DNA of 64,000 nucleotides from an uncultured Pseudoflavonifractor sp. GTDB taxonomy: Bacteria; Bacillota; Clostridia; Oscillospirales; Oscillospiraceae. Under the pieces are notes generated by a model. That model was given only the letters and a program-made list of their open reading frames with translations. It was not told the DNA's origin and ran no database searches. Location of the stretch: contig NZ_CALXEG010000005.1 in the NCBI RefSeq assembly GCF_944387275.1, positions 1-64,000 on the forward strand. The letters run 5' to 3'. A program made the position numbers and the translations under genes. Positions 26,228-35,500 of this stretch are shown one piece after another. Each line of letters starts with the position of its first letter. Positions within the stretch are counted from its first letter, which is position 1.

Positions 26228-28615
26228 TTACTCTGTATCCGGCTGCCAGGGGGTCACAATTTCTCCATCCGGGCCGGCGGAGGGGTGGACGCTGCCCCCA
26301 CCGGGCGTGCCGCTTTGCTCCGTATCCGGCGCACCGGAGGGCTGGGGCCCGCTGCACTGGGAGAAGAGCAGCACCCCCAGGACCAGGGCGACGGCCGCCA
26401 GGACCGCGATCTTCCACACGGCCGGCACTCTGAAGGGCCGCCGGGGCTTTTTCTTCCCCTCACGGGTCCCGCTGCGGTCCAGCAGGTCCAGATCCTTGGC
26501 GTCCAGCACGTCCCGGAGGAGCGCCACCTCCTCCCGGCTGACCATGCCCGCGTCCAGGATCACCCGCAGCGCCTCCCGGTTGTACCAGCCGCCGGAGTCC
26601 CGCTTTCCGTCCAGCACCACGGGCTGGAGCATCTCCACCGTCTCCAGCACCTTGGACAGCTTCATGGGCCGGGCCTCTCCCGCCCCCTGGTACCAGAGGC
26701 AGATCTTGCCCTCGCCCGTCTTCTGTCCGATTATCCGGCAGGCCAGCAGCTCGGAGTACAGGTCTTCCCAGCGCTTCCCCGGCTCCAGCCAGACGCCCAG
26801 CCTGTGCCGCTGCCCCAGCACCCGGAGCAAATCTTCCAGCCGGTCCAGCAGACGGGGCCACGCCTCCCCCCACTCCAGCTCTGCCGCCTGGAGCAGGTCT
26901 TTTACCCCTGCACTCCGGTAACCGCTGTTGTCAAACCAGTCCAGCAGACGGTCCAGGCACGCCTCATCCCGGCGGCCCAGGGCCAGATAGGCCCGATAGC
27001 TGGTCATGCCCTCCAGCACGGCCCGCCGCTCCTCCAGGTGCTGCTGCCACGTCCGGTACCAGGCCTCCAGGGGCGCCAGCTCAGGTCCGCCGCCCAGCAG
27101 TCCGGTGATCTGGGCGTAGAACTCCCTGGCTCTGCTCTCGGACAGTCCGGCCTCCTCCAGGTGCTCCGCCGCCAGACGGGCCAGAGCGCTCCGGCAGCTG
27201 TGCCGGACCTCCTCCCGGCAGGGCTTCAGCCCGTCCAGCAACTCCCGCAGCCGGTCCCAGTCCCATGCAGCCGGAATGGCCCGCTCAAAGGCCTCCTTCC
27301 GCAGGCGGTTGGCGGCCTCCGTCTCCCGGTCCAGTTCCTCCCGGCGCTGCCGCACCGCCTCCCGGTCCAGCGGTCCGTTCTCTCCGGCGCTGCCGCACCG
27401 GTCCAGGCGTCTGCCGTCCTCCGCCAGCTGCTCCAGGGTACGCCGCCCAGAGGAGAGAATCCGGTCCAGCAGGCGGGCGGAGAAAATCCGGTCCACTCCC
27501 CGGTCCAGGGCCCGGAAAACAGGGCCGTAGACCGACAGGGCCTGGTCCAGCTCCTCCGGCGTGATGACCGCCATCAGCGTCCCGTCCTGCCCCATGGCCT
27601 GCTCCAGGCTGCCGGGGGCGCTCAGGCGGCTCCTCAGCTCCTCCTCCAGCCGGTCCCGCTCCCGGCGGCTCAGGTGCTGGCCCAGCTGGCTGCTGTACTG
27701 CCGCAGGGCAGTGCAGTCCATGGGCTTGCCGCTGAGCTGGTACTGCCGCCAGAAGTTCACATAACGCTCCTCCGTCAGCTGCTCCAACTCCTCCTCCCGC
27801 TCCAGCCGGGCGGCCACCGTGCGCAGCAGGGCGGGGTCCTCCGCCCCCCGGCGGATGAGCTCCGCTGTCTCGGGGCGGAGGGTATGGCTCACCGGCCAGT
27901 TCTCTTCGTCCAGCCGGATGGCCGACCGCTCCCCCGCCCGCACCATGGTGCCCTCCGGGGCGAAGAGGACCGCAAAGTTCCGCTTGCCCACCTCGTCCGG
28001 GTTGGTGGCAAAGCTGAGGTAGCGCCACAGCCCGATGGGCACACAGCGGAGCACGTCCTCCACGACCGTGCGGCAGTAGGCGGCGTAGTCCTGGCTGCCG
28101 GGCACCAGGATCACCAGGCTGCCGAAGTCGTTGGTCATGCCCCTGGACAGGCAGCAGCAGGCCAGCTCAGCCTGCCGCCCTGGACTCAGGGACAGCTGGC
28201 ACCGCTCCTCTCCCAGGCCCGCCCCCGCTCTGCCCCAGCCGCTGCACAGCTCGGTCCGCTGGTCCGCCACGCTGCGGAAATCCGATTCCCCGGCAAAGCG
28301 GAAAAACGCCAGCTCATGGGCGGTGCTCTCCTCAAACCACTGCTGGAAGTTCTCAAAGAAGACGGCGTGCTGGTAGACCGCGCCCACGGTGCTGTCGGTC
28401 TGGGCGGCGCTGTAGGCCGACACCAGCAGCAGCCGGCCGCCGCAGGGCACGCACCGCAGGGTCTGGTTGCCCCGGCTCCGGTCCCCGGGCAGGGTGCCGC
28501 TGAGGCACTGCTCCTCCTCTTCCCGGGTCAGCGCACCCTTGGGGCAGGAGAAGGTCCGGTACTGCCCCGCATGTCCTTTGAGGATCTCGCCCGCCAAATT
28601 CTCTCTGTTCATCAT
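26228..28615 (-). CDS. GAP1-like (GTPase-associated protein 1) membrane-anchored protein
   Basis: A 795-residue protein, last gene of the six-gene operon. The first 230 residues resemble a GAP1 N-terminal domain: QYRTFSCPKGAL near 16, a QHAVFFENFQQWF core, and LWRYLSFATNPDEVGKRNFA, where GAP1 proteins carry an R-x-L-S/T-F-x-T motif. A long helical middle (about 250-690, many Arg/Glu/Leu) is followed by one membrane helix (KIAVLAAVALVLGVLLF, about 730-750) and a Pro/Gly/Ser-rich tail. Position next to a GTPase gene fits GAP1 families, which take their name from that pairing. ATG 28615 (or ATG 28612) follows GGGAGG, two bases after the GTPase stop. Family assignment is by motif only. Confidence 0.55.
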   Translation of the reverse strand: MMNRENLAGEILKGHAGQYRTFSCPKGALTREEEEQCLSGTLPGDRSRGNQTLRCVPCGGRLLLVSAYSAAQTDSTVGAVYQHAVFFENFQQWFEESTAHELAFFRFAGESDFRSVADQRTELCSGWGRAGAGLGEERCQLSLSPGRQAELACCCLSRGMTNDFGSLVILVPGSQDYAAYCRTVVEDVLRCVPIGLWRYLSFATNPDEVGKRNFAVLFAPEGTMVRAGERSAIRLDEENWPVSHTLRPETAELIRRGAEDPALLRTVAARLEREEELEQLTEERYVNFWRQYQLSGKPMDCTALRQYSSQLGQHLSRRERDRLEEELRSRLSAPGSLEQAMGQDGTLMAVITPEELDQALSVYGPVFRALDRGVDRIFSARLLDRILSSGRRTLEQLAEDGRRLDRCGSAGENGPLDREAVRQRREELDRETEAANRLRKEAFERAIPAAWDWDRLRELLDGLKPCREEVRHSCRSALARLAAEHLEEAGLSESRAREFYAQITGLLGGGPELAPLEAWYRTWQQHLEERRAVLEGMTSYRAYLALGRRDEACLDRLLDWFDNSGYRSAGVKDLLQAAELEWGEAWPRLLDRLEDLLRVLGQRHRLGVWLEPGKRWEDLYSELLACRIIGQKTGEGKICLWYQGAGEARPMKLSKVLETVEMLQPVVLDGKRDSGGWYNREALRVILDAGMVSREEVALLRDVLDAKDLDLLDRSGTREGKKKPRRPFRVPAVWKIAVLAAVALVLGVLLFSQCSGPQPSGAPDTEQSGTPGGGSVHPSAGPDGEIVTPWQPDTE

Positions 28616-28617
28616 CC

Positions 28618-30261
28618 TTACCTCCCTCTGAACAGCCCCAGCACGCCGCTCCGGCGGCTGTTGTGGGACCGGTAACCGCCGGAGCTCCGGCCGTACATCC
28701 CCAGGTTCTCCCAGGTCAGCCGGTCCGCTCCCTCCTGGTCCGCACGGTCCACGGTGTAATACTCCCTGTCCCCCTCCGCCGCCGGCAGATAGCCCAGCAT
28801 GGCCAGCATCCACAGGAAAGGCGCCTCGGTCTGGAAGGGGCAGCGCTCCCCGGCGGGGGTCCCGTCCTCCCGGAAGCCGTGGCCGTAGTTGGAGGTGGCC
28901 AGGAAGGTATGGACGGGAAAATACTTCTCAAACGCCTGGATGAGCCGGGGATTCTGCTCTCTCAGGTACATCCGCAGCCGGTGGGCCCGGTCGCAGAAGT
29001 CCTTGGCCCGCAGCACCGGCGTGCGGTTTCCCTCCGCCTCCAGCCAGTCGCTGCTGGCGCCCGGCCGGTAGTCGTCCCGGTACAGGATGGAGCGGAACGT
29101 CCCGCCGGCCTCAATGGTGTCGCTCTTGCCCAGCAGGAACACCACCGGCACGTCCTTCCGGAACAGGGAGGACAGCTGGCTCATCCGGGCCGCCAGCTCG
29201 TCGGTGGGCGTGGCCTGCCGGCCCTCGCTGTACCCGTATTTGGCCTGGTCTGCCTTGTCCTCGTCCCGGATGCTGATCTGCCGCAGCTCCAGCTCGTCGG
29301 TGCAGTACCAGACGCAGTCCACATTCTGATAGAAATTCTGGTACTCCTTGAAGATGGCGTCGGCTACGCCCAGCCGCTCCCGGTCCAGATTGTACTCGCC
29401 GGGCAGGTCCACCACCGTGAGGATCAGATTGGTCTTCCGGCCCACCCGCACCAGCACCGAGAAGCGGGGAATGGCCTCGGCGTTGCCGGTCTTGGTGGCC
29501 TCCACCTTCCGGTTGGCGCTGTACGGCTCCAGGCAGTCGGCCTCAAATCGGAGCCAGCTCTTGTCGCCCTTCTCCCGCACCTCGCCGGCGTCCACGGTGC
29601 GGACGCCGTAGCTCTGCCAGCTGATGGCGCAGGAAGCCCGGTCGTGGACAAACACGTCGGCACAGGCCGCCAGGGCGGTGGATTTGGAGATCCGGGGGCC
29701 GCCCAGTACGGTCAGCACCACCTCGGGATACCGCCCCGCCCAGTAGGACATGACGCCGCCGCAGTGGGGACAGTGGCGCTGGTCGGCGATGACGTTGCCG
29801 TGGGTGTCCCGGACGGCGGTGATGTACACGTCGCCGTCCCCCTCCCGGTAGTACTGCACCTCCATCCGCAGCACGTGATCCCCCTTGGCGAAGCCGTCGC
29901 CCAGCATGAACTCCACCAGCTCCCGGTATTCGGCCGGAACGCTGTCCCGCTGATTCCGCAGCTTTTTCTTCCATAGGGAGGTGGGGATGGCCAGCATGCC
30001 CCGGAACACGTCCCGGGCGCCGGTGGAGGTCAGGTCGCTGGTATGGCCCAGCAGCTCGGACTCGGAGAAGAAGGTGGGCCCATGGCCCCGGTTGCTCCAG
30101 GTGTTCACCAGGCCGTCGAAGGCGCTGCTGAACCGCTCCACGTCCTCCCGGGCGCAGGCGGAAAAATAGGCCTTCTTCCACAGCTTGAACTGCTCGCTGA
30201 AATCAAAACACAGGTCGGAACTTTTCCCCTTCCGACCGCAGTAGGGACAAATACACTCCAT
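28618..30261 (-). CDS. Zinc-ribbon P-loop GTPase (double-GTPase-like)
   Basis: A 547-residue cytoplasmic protein. It has two zinc-binding pairs, CPYC at residues 5-8 and CPHC near 164, followed by a Walker A region at about 187, LGGPRISKST, where Ser replaces the usual Gly before Lys. A G3-like DLPGEYN lies near 283 and a G4-like LLGKSD near 376. This layout suggests the DO-GTPase type found beside GAP1 proteins. The C-terminus is Ser/Arg/Gly-rich (SSGGYRSHNSRRSG). ATG 30261 has AGGAG nine bases upstream; GTG 30291 overlaps the previous stop codon and is an alternative. It probably acts as the nucleotide-dependent switch of the operon. Confidence 0.65.
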   Translation of the reverse strand: MECICPYCGRKGKSSDLCFDFSEQFKLWKKAYFSACAREDVERFSSAFDGLVNTWSNRGHGPTFFSESELLGHTSDLTSTGARDVFRGMLAIPTSLWKKKLRNQRDSVPAEYRELVEFMLGDGFAKGDHVLRMEVQYYREGDGDVYITAVRDTHGNVIADQRHCPHCGGVMSYWAGRYPEVVLTVLGGPRISKSTALAACADVFVHDRASCAISWQSYGVRTVDAGEVREKGDKSWLRFEADCLEPYSANRKVEATKTGNAEAIPRFSVLVRVGRKTNLILTVVDLPGEYNLDRERLGVADAIFKEYQNFYQNVDCVWYCTDELELRQISIRDEDKADQAKYGYSEGRQATPTDELAARMSQLSSLFRKDVPVVFLLGKSDTIEAGGTFRSILYRDDYRPGASSDWLEAEGNRTPVLRAKDFCDRAHRLRMYLREQNPRLIQAFEKYFPVHTFLATSNYGHGFREDGTPAGERCPFQTEAPFLWMLAMLGYLPAAEGDREYYTVDRADQEGADRLTWENLGMYGRSSGGYRSHNSRRSGVLGLFRGR

Positions 30262-30287
30262 ATGTTCTCTCTCCTCTCTCTCCGCCG

Positions 30288-30839
30288 TCACTGCCCGCCG
30301 GCGGTGTCTTCCAGGGTCTCGGGCAGCGTCAGGATCTTCTGCAAATGTGCGGCCCAGCTCAGCTTTACCGGCAGCGTCCGCCGGGGCCGCAGCAGGAAGG
30401 ACAGCTGATACCGCTCCCCGTTCTGCTCCGCCTCCGGCAGGGGCACGGTGCCGAAGATGCCGTAATCCAGGCCGCAGTCCCCCGCCCCCAGGGGCATCGG
30501 GCTGATGATGGTGAACCGGCGGAAGCCGCCCTGCTCCCGCTGGCTGCGCAGTTCTACCCGCTGCCGCCGGCCGAAGAACACATCCCGGGCCGGGATCAGG
30601 GGCGCTCCGCTGTCGGCGTCGGCCAGGAAGCAGCGGTACAGCCCATCGGGCAGCCGGACATCCATCCTCCGGGGGCGAAAGTCCCGGGCCGGGTACACCG
30701 TCAGCTCCACCGGCCCGGTGCAGCCTCCCCCAAAGCAGCGGACAGGCTGGAGCACCAGCCGGGCCTTGCCCCGGCCCTCCAGCTCCTCCTCCGTCCAGGT
30801 GACAAAGTACCGCCGGTCCTCAAACAGGTTCAGTTCCAC
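30288..30839 (-). CDS. Unrecognised 183-residue protein
   Basis: Soluble protein, not matched to a known family by eye. It looks beta-rich, with alternating hydrophobic strands (YFVTWTEEEL, ARLVLQPVRCF, VELTVYPARDF, RFTIISPMPLG) and many Arg/Pro/Gly residues, which would suit an Ig-like or FHA-like sandwich. The start is GTG 30839 with GGAGGG upstream, three bases after the preceding stop codon. It sits between the 560-residue unknown and the GTPase, overlapping the latter if GTG 30291 is used. Likely an adaptor of the system. Confidence 0.6.
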   Translation of the reverse strand: MELNLFEDRRYFVTWTEEELEGRGKARLVLQPVRCFGGGCTGPVELTVYPARDFRPRRMDVRLPDGLYRCFLADADSGAPLIPARDVFFGRRQRVELRSQREQGGFRRFTIISPMPLGAGDCGLDYGIFGTVPLPEAEQNGERYQLSFLLRPRRTLPVKLSWAAHLQKILTLPETLEDTAGGQ

Positions 30840-30842
30840 CTC

Positions 30843-32525
30843 TCAGCCCTCCTCTCCGCCGTCCGTGCGGGCGCTGATCCGCAGCTCCCACATGAGCCGC
30901 CGGCCCAGCCCGTCCACGGGCAGCACCCGCACAAGCCCCGTGTTGCTCCGGGCGATCAGCTCCCCCTCCCGGTCCTCAAACAGGGGCTGTCCGGCTGCGC
31001 TTGTGCTCCGGGCCAGCAGGTCCAGGCTGTCCCTGTCCCACAGGAGCACCGTCTCCTCCCGGCCCGTGGCCCGGAAGGCATCCTCCGCCCGCCTCCGGGC
31101 GCCCTCGGCCAGCACCGCCGCGTCCTCGCCGGTGAACTCCGCCCGGCTGTACAGCCCGGCCAGCAGGGTGGATGGGGTCGCATCCCGCCAGTCCCCCGGC
31201 AGGTCCGCCCGCTGCCGCCCCGGACCCAGCTCCATGGCGCTGAGAACGGTCAGTCCCCGGGTCAGCTCCTCCTGCTTGTCCCGCGCCTGCCGCATCAGGC
31301 CGCTGTCCGCCTGGAAGAAACGGCTGATCTCCCCCCACCAGGCGGCCTCCGCGCCGCTGCGGACGCAGGACTCCCACAGTTCCAGCTCGTTCTCCACCTG
31401 GGCGAGCAGCTGGGCGGGATGGGCGCCCCGGGGCGTGATATCACGGCCCAGGGCCCGGTCCAGACGGAGCTTCCCGCTCCGCTGCTCCGCCCTGGCCTGC
31501 TCCTGAAAATAGAGGGCCAGCCCGGCGGCCTCGCCTGTGATCAGCCGCAGGGGCTGGCGGTAGCACCGCCCCGCCAGCTCCAGCCGCTCAATGTAGTTCC
31601 GGCACAGCACGGGCAGAACCGGCGTCACCCGGTCCAGCAGCCAGTCCTGGGGCGGACGGCCCTCCGGGCGGCCCAGCAGCTCCTCCAGCAGGGCGCGGGC
31701 GGAGATGGTCCCGCCTCCGGCGGCCTCACCGCCAAAAACCCGGGCAAGCCGACTTACAACGCCCTTTCCGCTCAGGCCCAGGCGCTCCTCCAGGCCGTCC
31801 CCTCCGGTGACGGGCAGGTCGCGCAGACGGGGCACTCCGGCCAGCACCGCCTCCATGTCCCGCTCGGTGGGTCCGAACTCCGCCTGGAAACGCGCTCCGG
31901 CCTCGGACCGGTCCCCTTCGGTGAGGGCCTCCAGCCTGTCCCGCAGCTGCCGGGCCAGGTCACGCTCCACCGCGCTGTGGAGAGTAGCTTGAAGCCGGAC
32001 CGGCAGCCCGGGATGGCCGGAGATCAGGGGCTGATCCAGACTGCCCGCCAGCAAAAGGGCGGCCAGGGTGTCCGCTCCGCCGGGCACCCCCGGGTCCACC
32101 AGCCACAGGCGGCTCCATCCGTTGTGAGTGCAGCTCAGCTCCGCTGTCAGACGGCACTGTTCCACCCGGACAGGCAGCCGGTCCCGGAAGGCCGCCCGCA
32201 GCCCGTCCAGACTGTCAGGCGCCTCCCGGTTCCACACCCACAGCACATACGCCCCGTCGGGGCACACCACCGCCCCCTCTCTCCGCTCCTCCGCCAGAGC
32301 CTCCAGGCAGGCCCGGAGGTCCTGCTCCGGCCTGTCTCCCAGAGGACAGGGGCGGTACAGCGCCTGAAACCGCTCCGCCGCGGCGGCGCACAGCCCTGCG
32401 GCAGCCTCATCGTCCTCCCGCCAGGCCAGCACCGCCGCGCTCTTCCGGGGCAGCAGGTCTGCACGCGGCAGCACGTTCTTCACGCGGCCCCGGAGCTCTT
32501 CTCTCAAATTGGCTCTCACCGGCAT
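30843..32525 (-). CDS. Unrecognised 560-residue protein
   Basis: Cytoplasmic protein without a recognised domain. The N-terminal 200 residues mix helices and strands (AYVLWVWNREAPDSL, RLWLVDPGVPGGADTLAALL); the remainder is strongly helical with heptad-like Leu/Glu/Arg stretches (DLARQLRDRLEALTEG, QLLAQVENELELWESCV). ATG 32525 is preferred for its GGAGAGAGG ribosome binding site; the frame is open to an ATG at 32591 that would run through an intercistronic hairpin. It follows the tubulin-like gene and is probably co-expressed with it. Confidence 0.6.
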   Translation of the reverse strand: MPVRANLREELRGRVKNVLPRADLLPRKSAAVLAWREDDEAAAGLCAAAAERFQALYRPCPLGDRPEQDLRACLEALAEERREGAVVCPDGAYVLWVWNREAPDSLDGLRAAFRDRLPVRVEQCRLTAELSCTHNGWSRLWLVDPGVPGGADTLAALLLAGSLDQPLISGHPGLPVRLQATLHSAVERDLARQLRDRLEALTEGDRSEAGARFQAEFGPTERDMEAVLAGVPRLRDLPVTGGDGLEERLGLSGKGVVSRLARVFGGEAAGGGTISARALLEELLGRPEGRPPQDWLLDRVTPVLPVLCRNYIERLELAGRCYRQPLRLITGEAAGLALYFQEQARAEQRSGKLRLDRALGRDITPRGAHPAQLLAQVENELELWESCVRSGAEAAWWGEISRFFQADSGLMRQARDKQEELTRGLTVLSAMELGPGRQRADLPGDWRDATPSTLLAGLYSRAEFTGEDAAVLAEGARRRAEDAFRATGREETVLLWDRDSLDLLARSTSAAGQPLFEDREGELIARSNTGLVRVLPVDGLGRRLMWELRISARTDGGEEG

Positions 32526-32554
32526 CCATCCTCTCTCCAGGCATCCGGTCAGGA

Positions 32555-32585
32555 GCCGGACGGGCCCCAAAGGGCTCCGTCCGGC
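32555..32585 (-). other. Intercistronic RNA hairpin
   Basis: GCCGGACGG (32555-32563) pairs with CCGTCCGGC (32577-32585) around a GC-rich loop that can extend the stem. No T-run follows, so it is more likely an RNA-stability or partial-attenuation element setting expression between the tubulin-like gene and the downstream four genes. Confidence 0.5.
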
Positions 32586-32598
32586 GTCCATATCCTGC

Positions 32599-35500
32599 TT
32601 ACAGCTCGTCGATCATCCAGTCGTAGAAGCGGCGGATCTTGCTTGCCAGCTCCTCGCCCGCCTTGTCCTCGAAGTCGCGGGAGGCCATGGCGTAGGAGAT
32701 GCCCAGCTCCTTGTCGGCCCGCTTCAGACCCCGCAGCTTCTCGCAGTAGTCCCGCAGGGCCTCCCGCTGCTCTCTGGCCGCCTTCAGGTCGGCGTCTGTG
32801 GCTTTCTCCTTCTGCTCGGCCAGGGCGTCGGTAAAGCGCTCATAGTCGTCGTCGCTGATGGCGTAGAAGGCCTGGGCTGCGTAGTACTCCTTGCAGTCCC
32901 GCTCCAGACGGCTCTCCAGCTCGCCGCTCAGGGGCTTCTCGTCCCCCAGCTCCATGTTCCAGCAGGCACGCAGGTCGTCGTAGGCGATGAGGCCGCCCGT
33001 CAGGCACTTGAGGAAGGTCTGGCTCCGCTGGGCCTCCTTCTCCCGGATACCGGCGGCGGTGTTGTGGGCCTCCAGCAGGGCTTTCAGCTCCTCCACCACG
33101 GGGAAGGCCGCCTTCAGCTCCGTCCAGACGGCCATCTTGCGCCGCAGGCCCCGCTCAGCCAGCCGCTCGCCCAGGTCAGCGGGGGCCGGGTTGTCGGTGG
33201 TGGTCATCACCTGGTTGACGTACTTCAGGTCCTCTCTCACCATGGCGGGCTTGGGGAAGCCGTCGCTGTCCGGAATCTCCTTGTCCGCCAGAATGGTGCA
33301 CAGCTCCGCCATGGTATAGGTCTGGTCCTTGTCCAGCTGGGCCGCTGCCAGCAGGTCTCCGGCTGCGGTCCCCGGATTGGGCAGGTAAATGGCGTACTCC
33401 GCCGTGGCGCCGGCGGCGCCGGGGTTGGTCCGTACCTCCAGGCCCAGCTCATCGGCCCGCTTCAGGTCCTCAACAGCCTCCTTGGCCAGGACCGCCTCAC
33501 GCATGTCCCACTTGGGCACCATACCGTGGAACAGGCTCTGGTTGAACAGATTGGGGAAGCGGCTCCAGTCGCGGCCGTTGTCGCCGTGCTCCATGTGGAG
33601 GCCCACCTCGCGGGGGTTGTCTTCATAGGTCTGTTCCGCCTCCTCCACCCAGCTCAGGGCCCAGGCGGGCACGCAGACGTACAGCCGGTAGAGGACGATC
33701 TCGTCCCGGGCGGAGCTGCGGTACACGCTGTCGCTTCCGTCCACTACGCCGTGGCCTACGGCATAGTTTGCGATGTGCTTGTCCAGCCAGCGGCAGCCGT
33801 CGGGCACGGTCATGTACTTGCTGCAGCCGCAGTCGTTCAGGGAGAAGCCGGCCCGGGTCTGGAGCAGGGCGCCGGCCTGGGTGCTCAGCTTGTCCACCAG
33901 CGTCTCAGCCGCCAGCGCCAGGGGCTTGTGGCCGTCCTGGTCCTGGTCAGGGGGGAGCTGGGGGATCTTGGCGTCCTTGTTGCCCGAGTAGAGCTTGACC
34001 AGAAAGCTCTCCATGGTGTCGTTCACCACCTGCTTAAACTCGTCCTGGATGAACTGGCGGATGAGCGCCGCCGCGTCAAAGGCCGCCTGGCCCTTGCCCT
34101 CGGGCGGATCCAGCTGGGTCCACTCGTCCTTCTTGCTGCACAGCAGATCCACAAAGGCCTTGGCCTTGCGGGTGATCTCCTTCTGGGGAAGCAGGTCGTC
34201 CAGATAGTTCATGACCACCTTGGTGGCCTCCTTGCCGCCGGTCAGGTCGATGGGGGACCAGGAGAAGGAGCGCTGGAACAGGGCCTGGTGCTCCTCGGTG
34301 TTGGTGAGCAGGCCGGCGTTGCGCTCGATGAGCCGCTTGAGCTCCTTGATGACAAAGGTGTACACGTCGTAGAGGCCGCTGCCCATGGGGATGACCACCT
34401 GCTGCTCCAGCTGGCCGTACAGCTGCTCCACACGGGCCCAGTCCTCGTTGCGGCCCAGCAGGCCCTTGGATTTGGCGGCGGCGTAGCTGGCGAACTTGCC
34501 GTCGGCGTGGAGGACCCGGCGGATCTCGTTCATCATGTTGACCATGTAGTAGGGGCCCTTCACCCGGAACACCTCGTCCGCCTTGGCGGTGAAGCGCTCC
34601 TTCATGGGGTTGAGGCGCATGGCCGCCTTGACCTCCTTGGGGGAGAGGTTGGCCTCCAGCAGGAAGCGCTCGGCCAGGGCGCTGTCCGGCTCGCCGCAGC
34701 GCTCGAACTGCTCCCACACCTTGTCAAAGACCTTCTTGGCCACATAGACCGTCATCAGGTCGATGGGCACCACACACGAGGAGTAGCCGATGACGTTGTA
34801 GCAGTAGTTGGCGTCCCGGGGGAAGACCCGGTGGCTCTGCCGGCGTACCGCCACATCGCTGATGGGCGTCCGGTTGCAGAGGAAGGAGTCCACCATGAAA
34901 GGCTCGTTGCCCGCCTTGGCCTCGGTGGTGCAGATCATGTTCAGGATGGAGTTGGCCACCACCTTGCGGGCGGTGTCCGCCGGGTCGCCGAAGAACACGC
35001 CGCCGTCCGCCACGCCCTCCACCAGGGTGCAGAAGTCGAAGATGTTCTCGCTGATCTCCACCTTGAAGGTGCCGTACTGCTGGCGGAACACCTCGCCCCG
35101 GCTCTGGAGGCCCATGAAGTAGTCGATCTCCTTGAGGGCGGCGTATGCGTTGCGGTTGCCTTTATCACGGCGCACCTGGTCGGGCTCGCTGCCGCAGGCG
35201 CTGGGCAGCATCAGGTAGGCCGACACGCCGGTCTTTTTGTACCGGGCCACGCTGATATTTCGGATGATCTGCCGGGTAAGGAAGGGCAGGTCCACCATGG
35301 TGCCGCCGCTGGTGCCGCCGGCCAGGCCGGCCAGGAAGATGACGTTGAGGCGCATGCCGGCGGGCTTGCCCTCCAGGAGGCGGTTGACCGCGGTGGTCAG
35401 GGCGGTGCTCAGGGCGGCGATGGTGTTGGGCTGGCTGAGGCGGACCCGGCCGGGCTGCCGCCATGCGGCTGTGCCCGAGCTGTCAAAGCCGGACTGGGAA

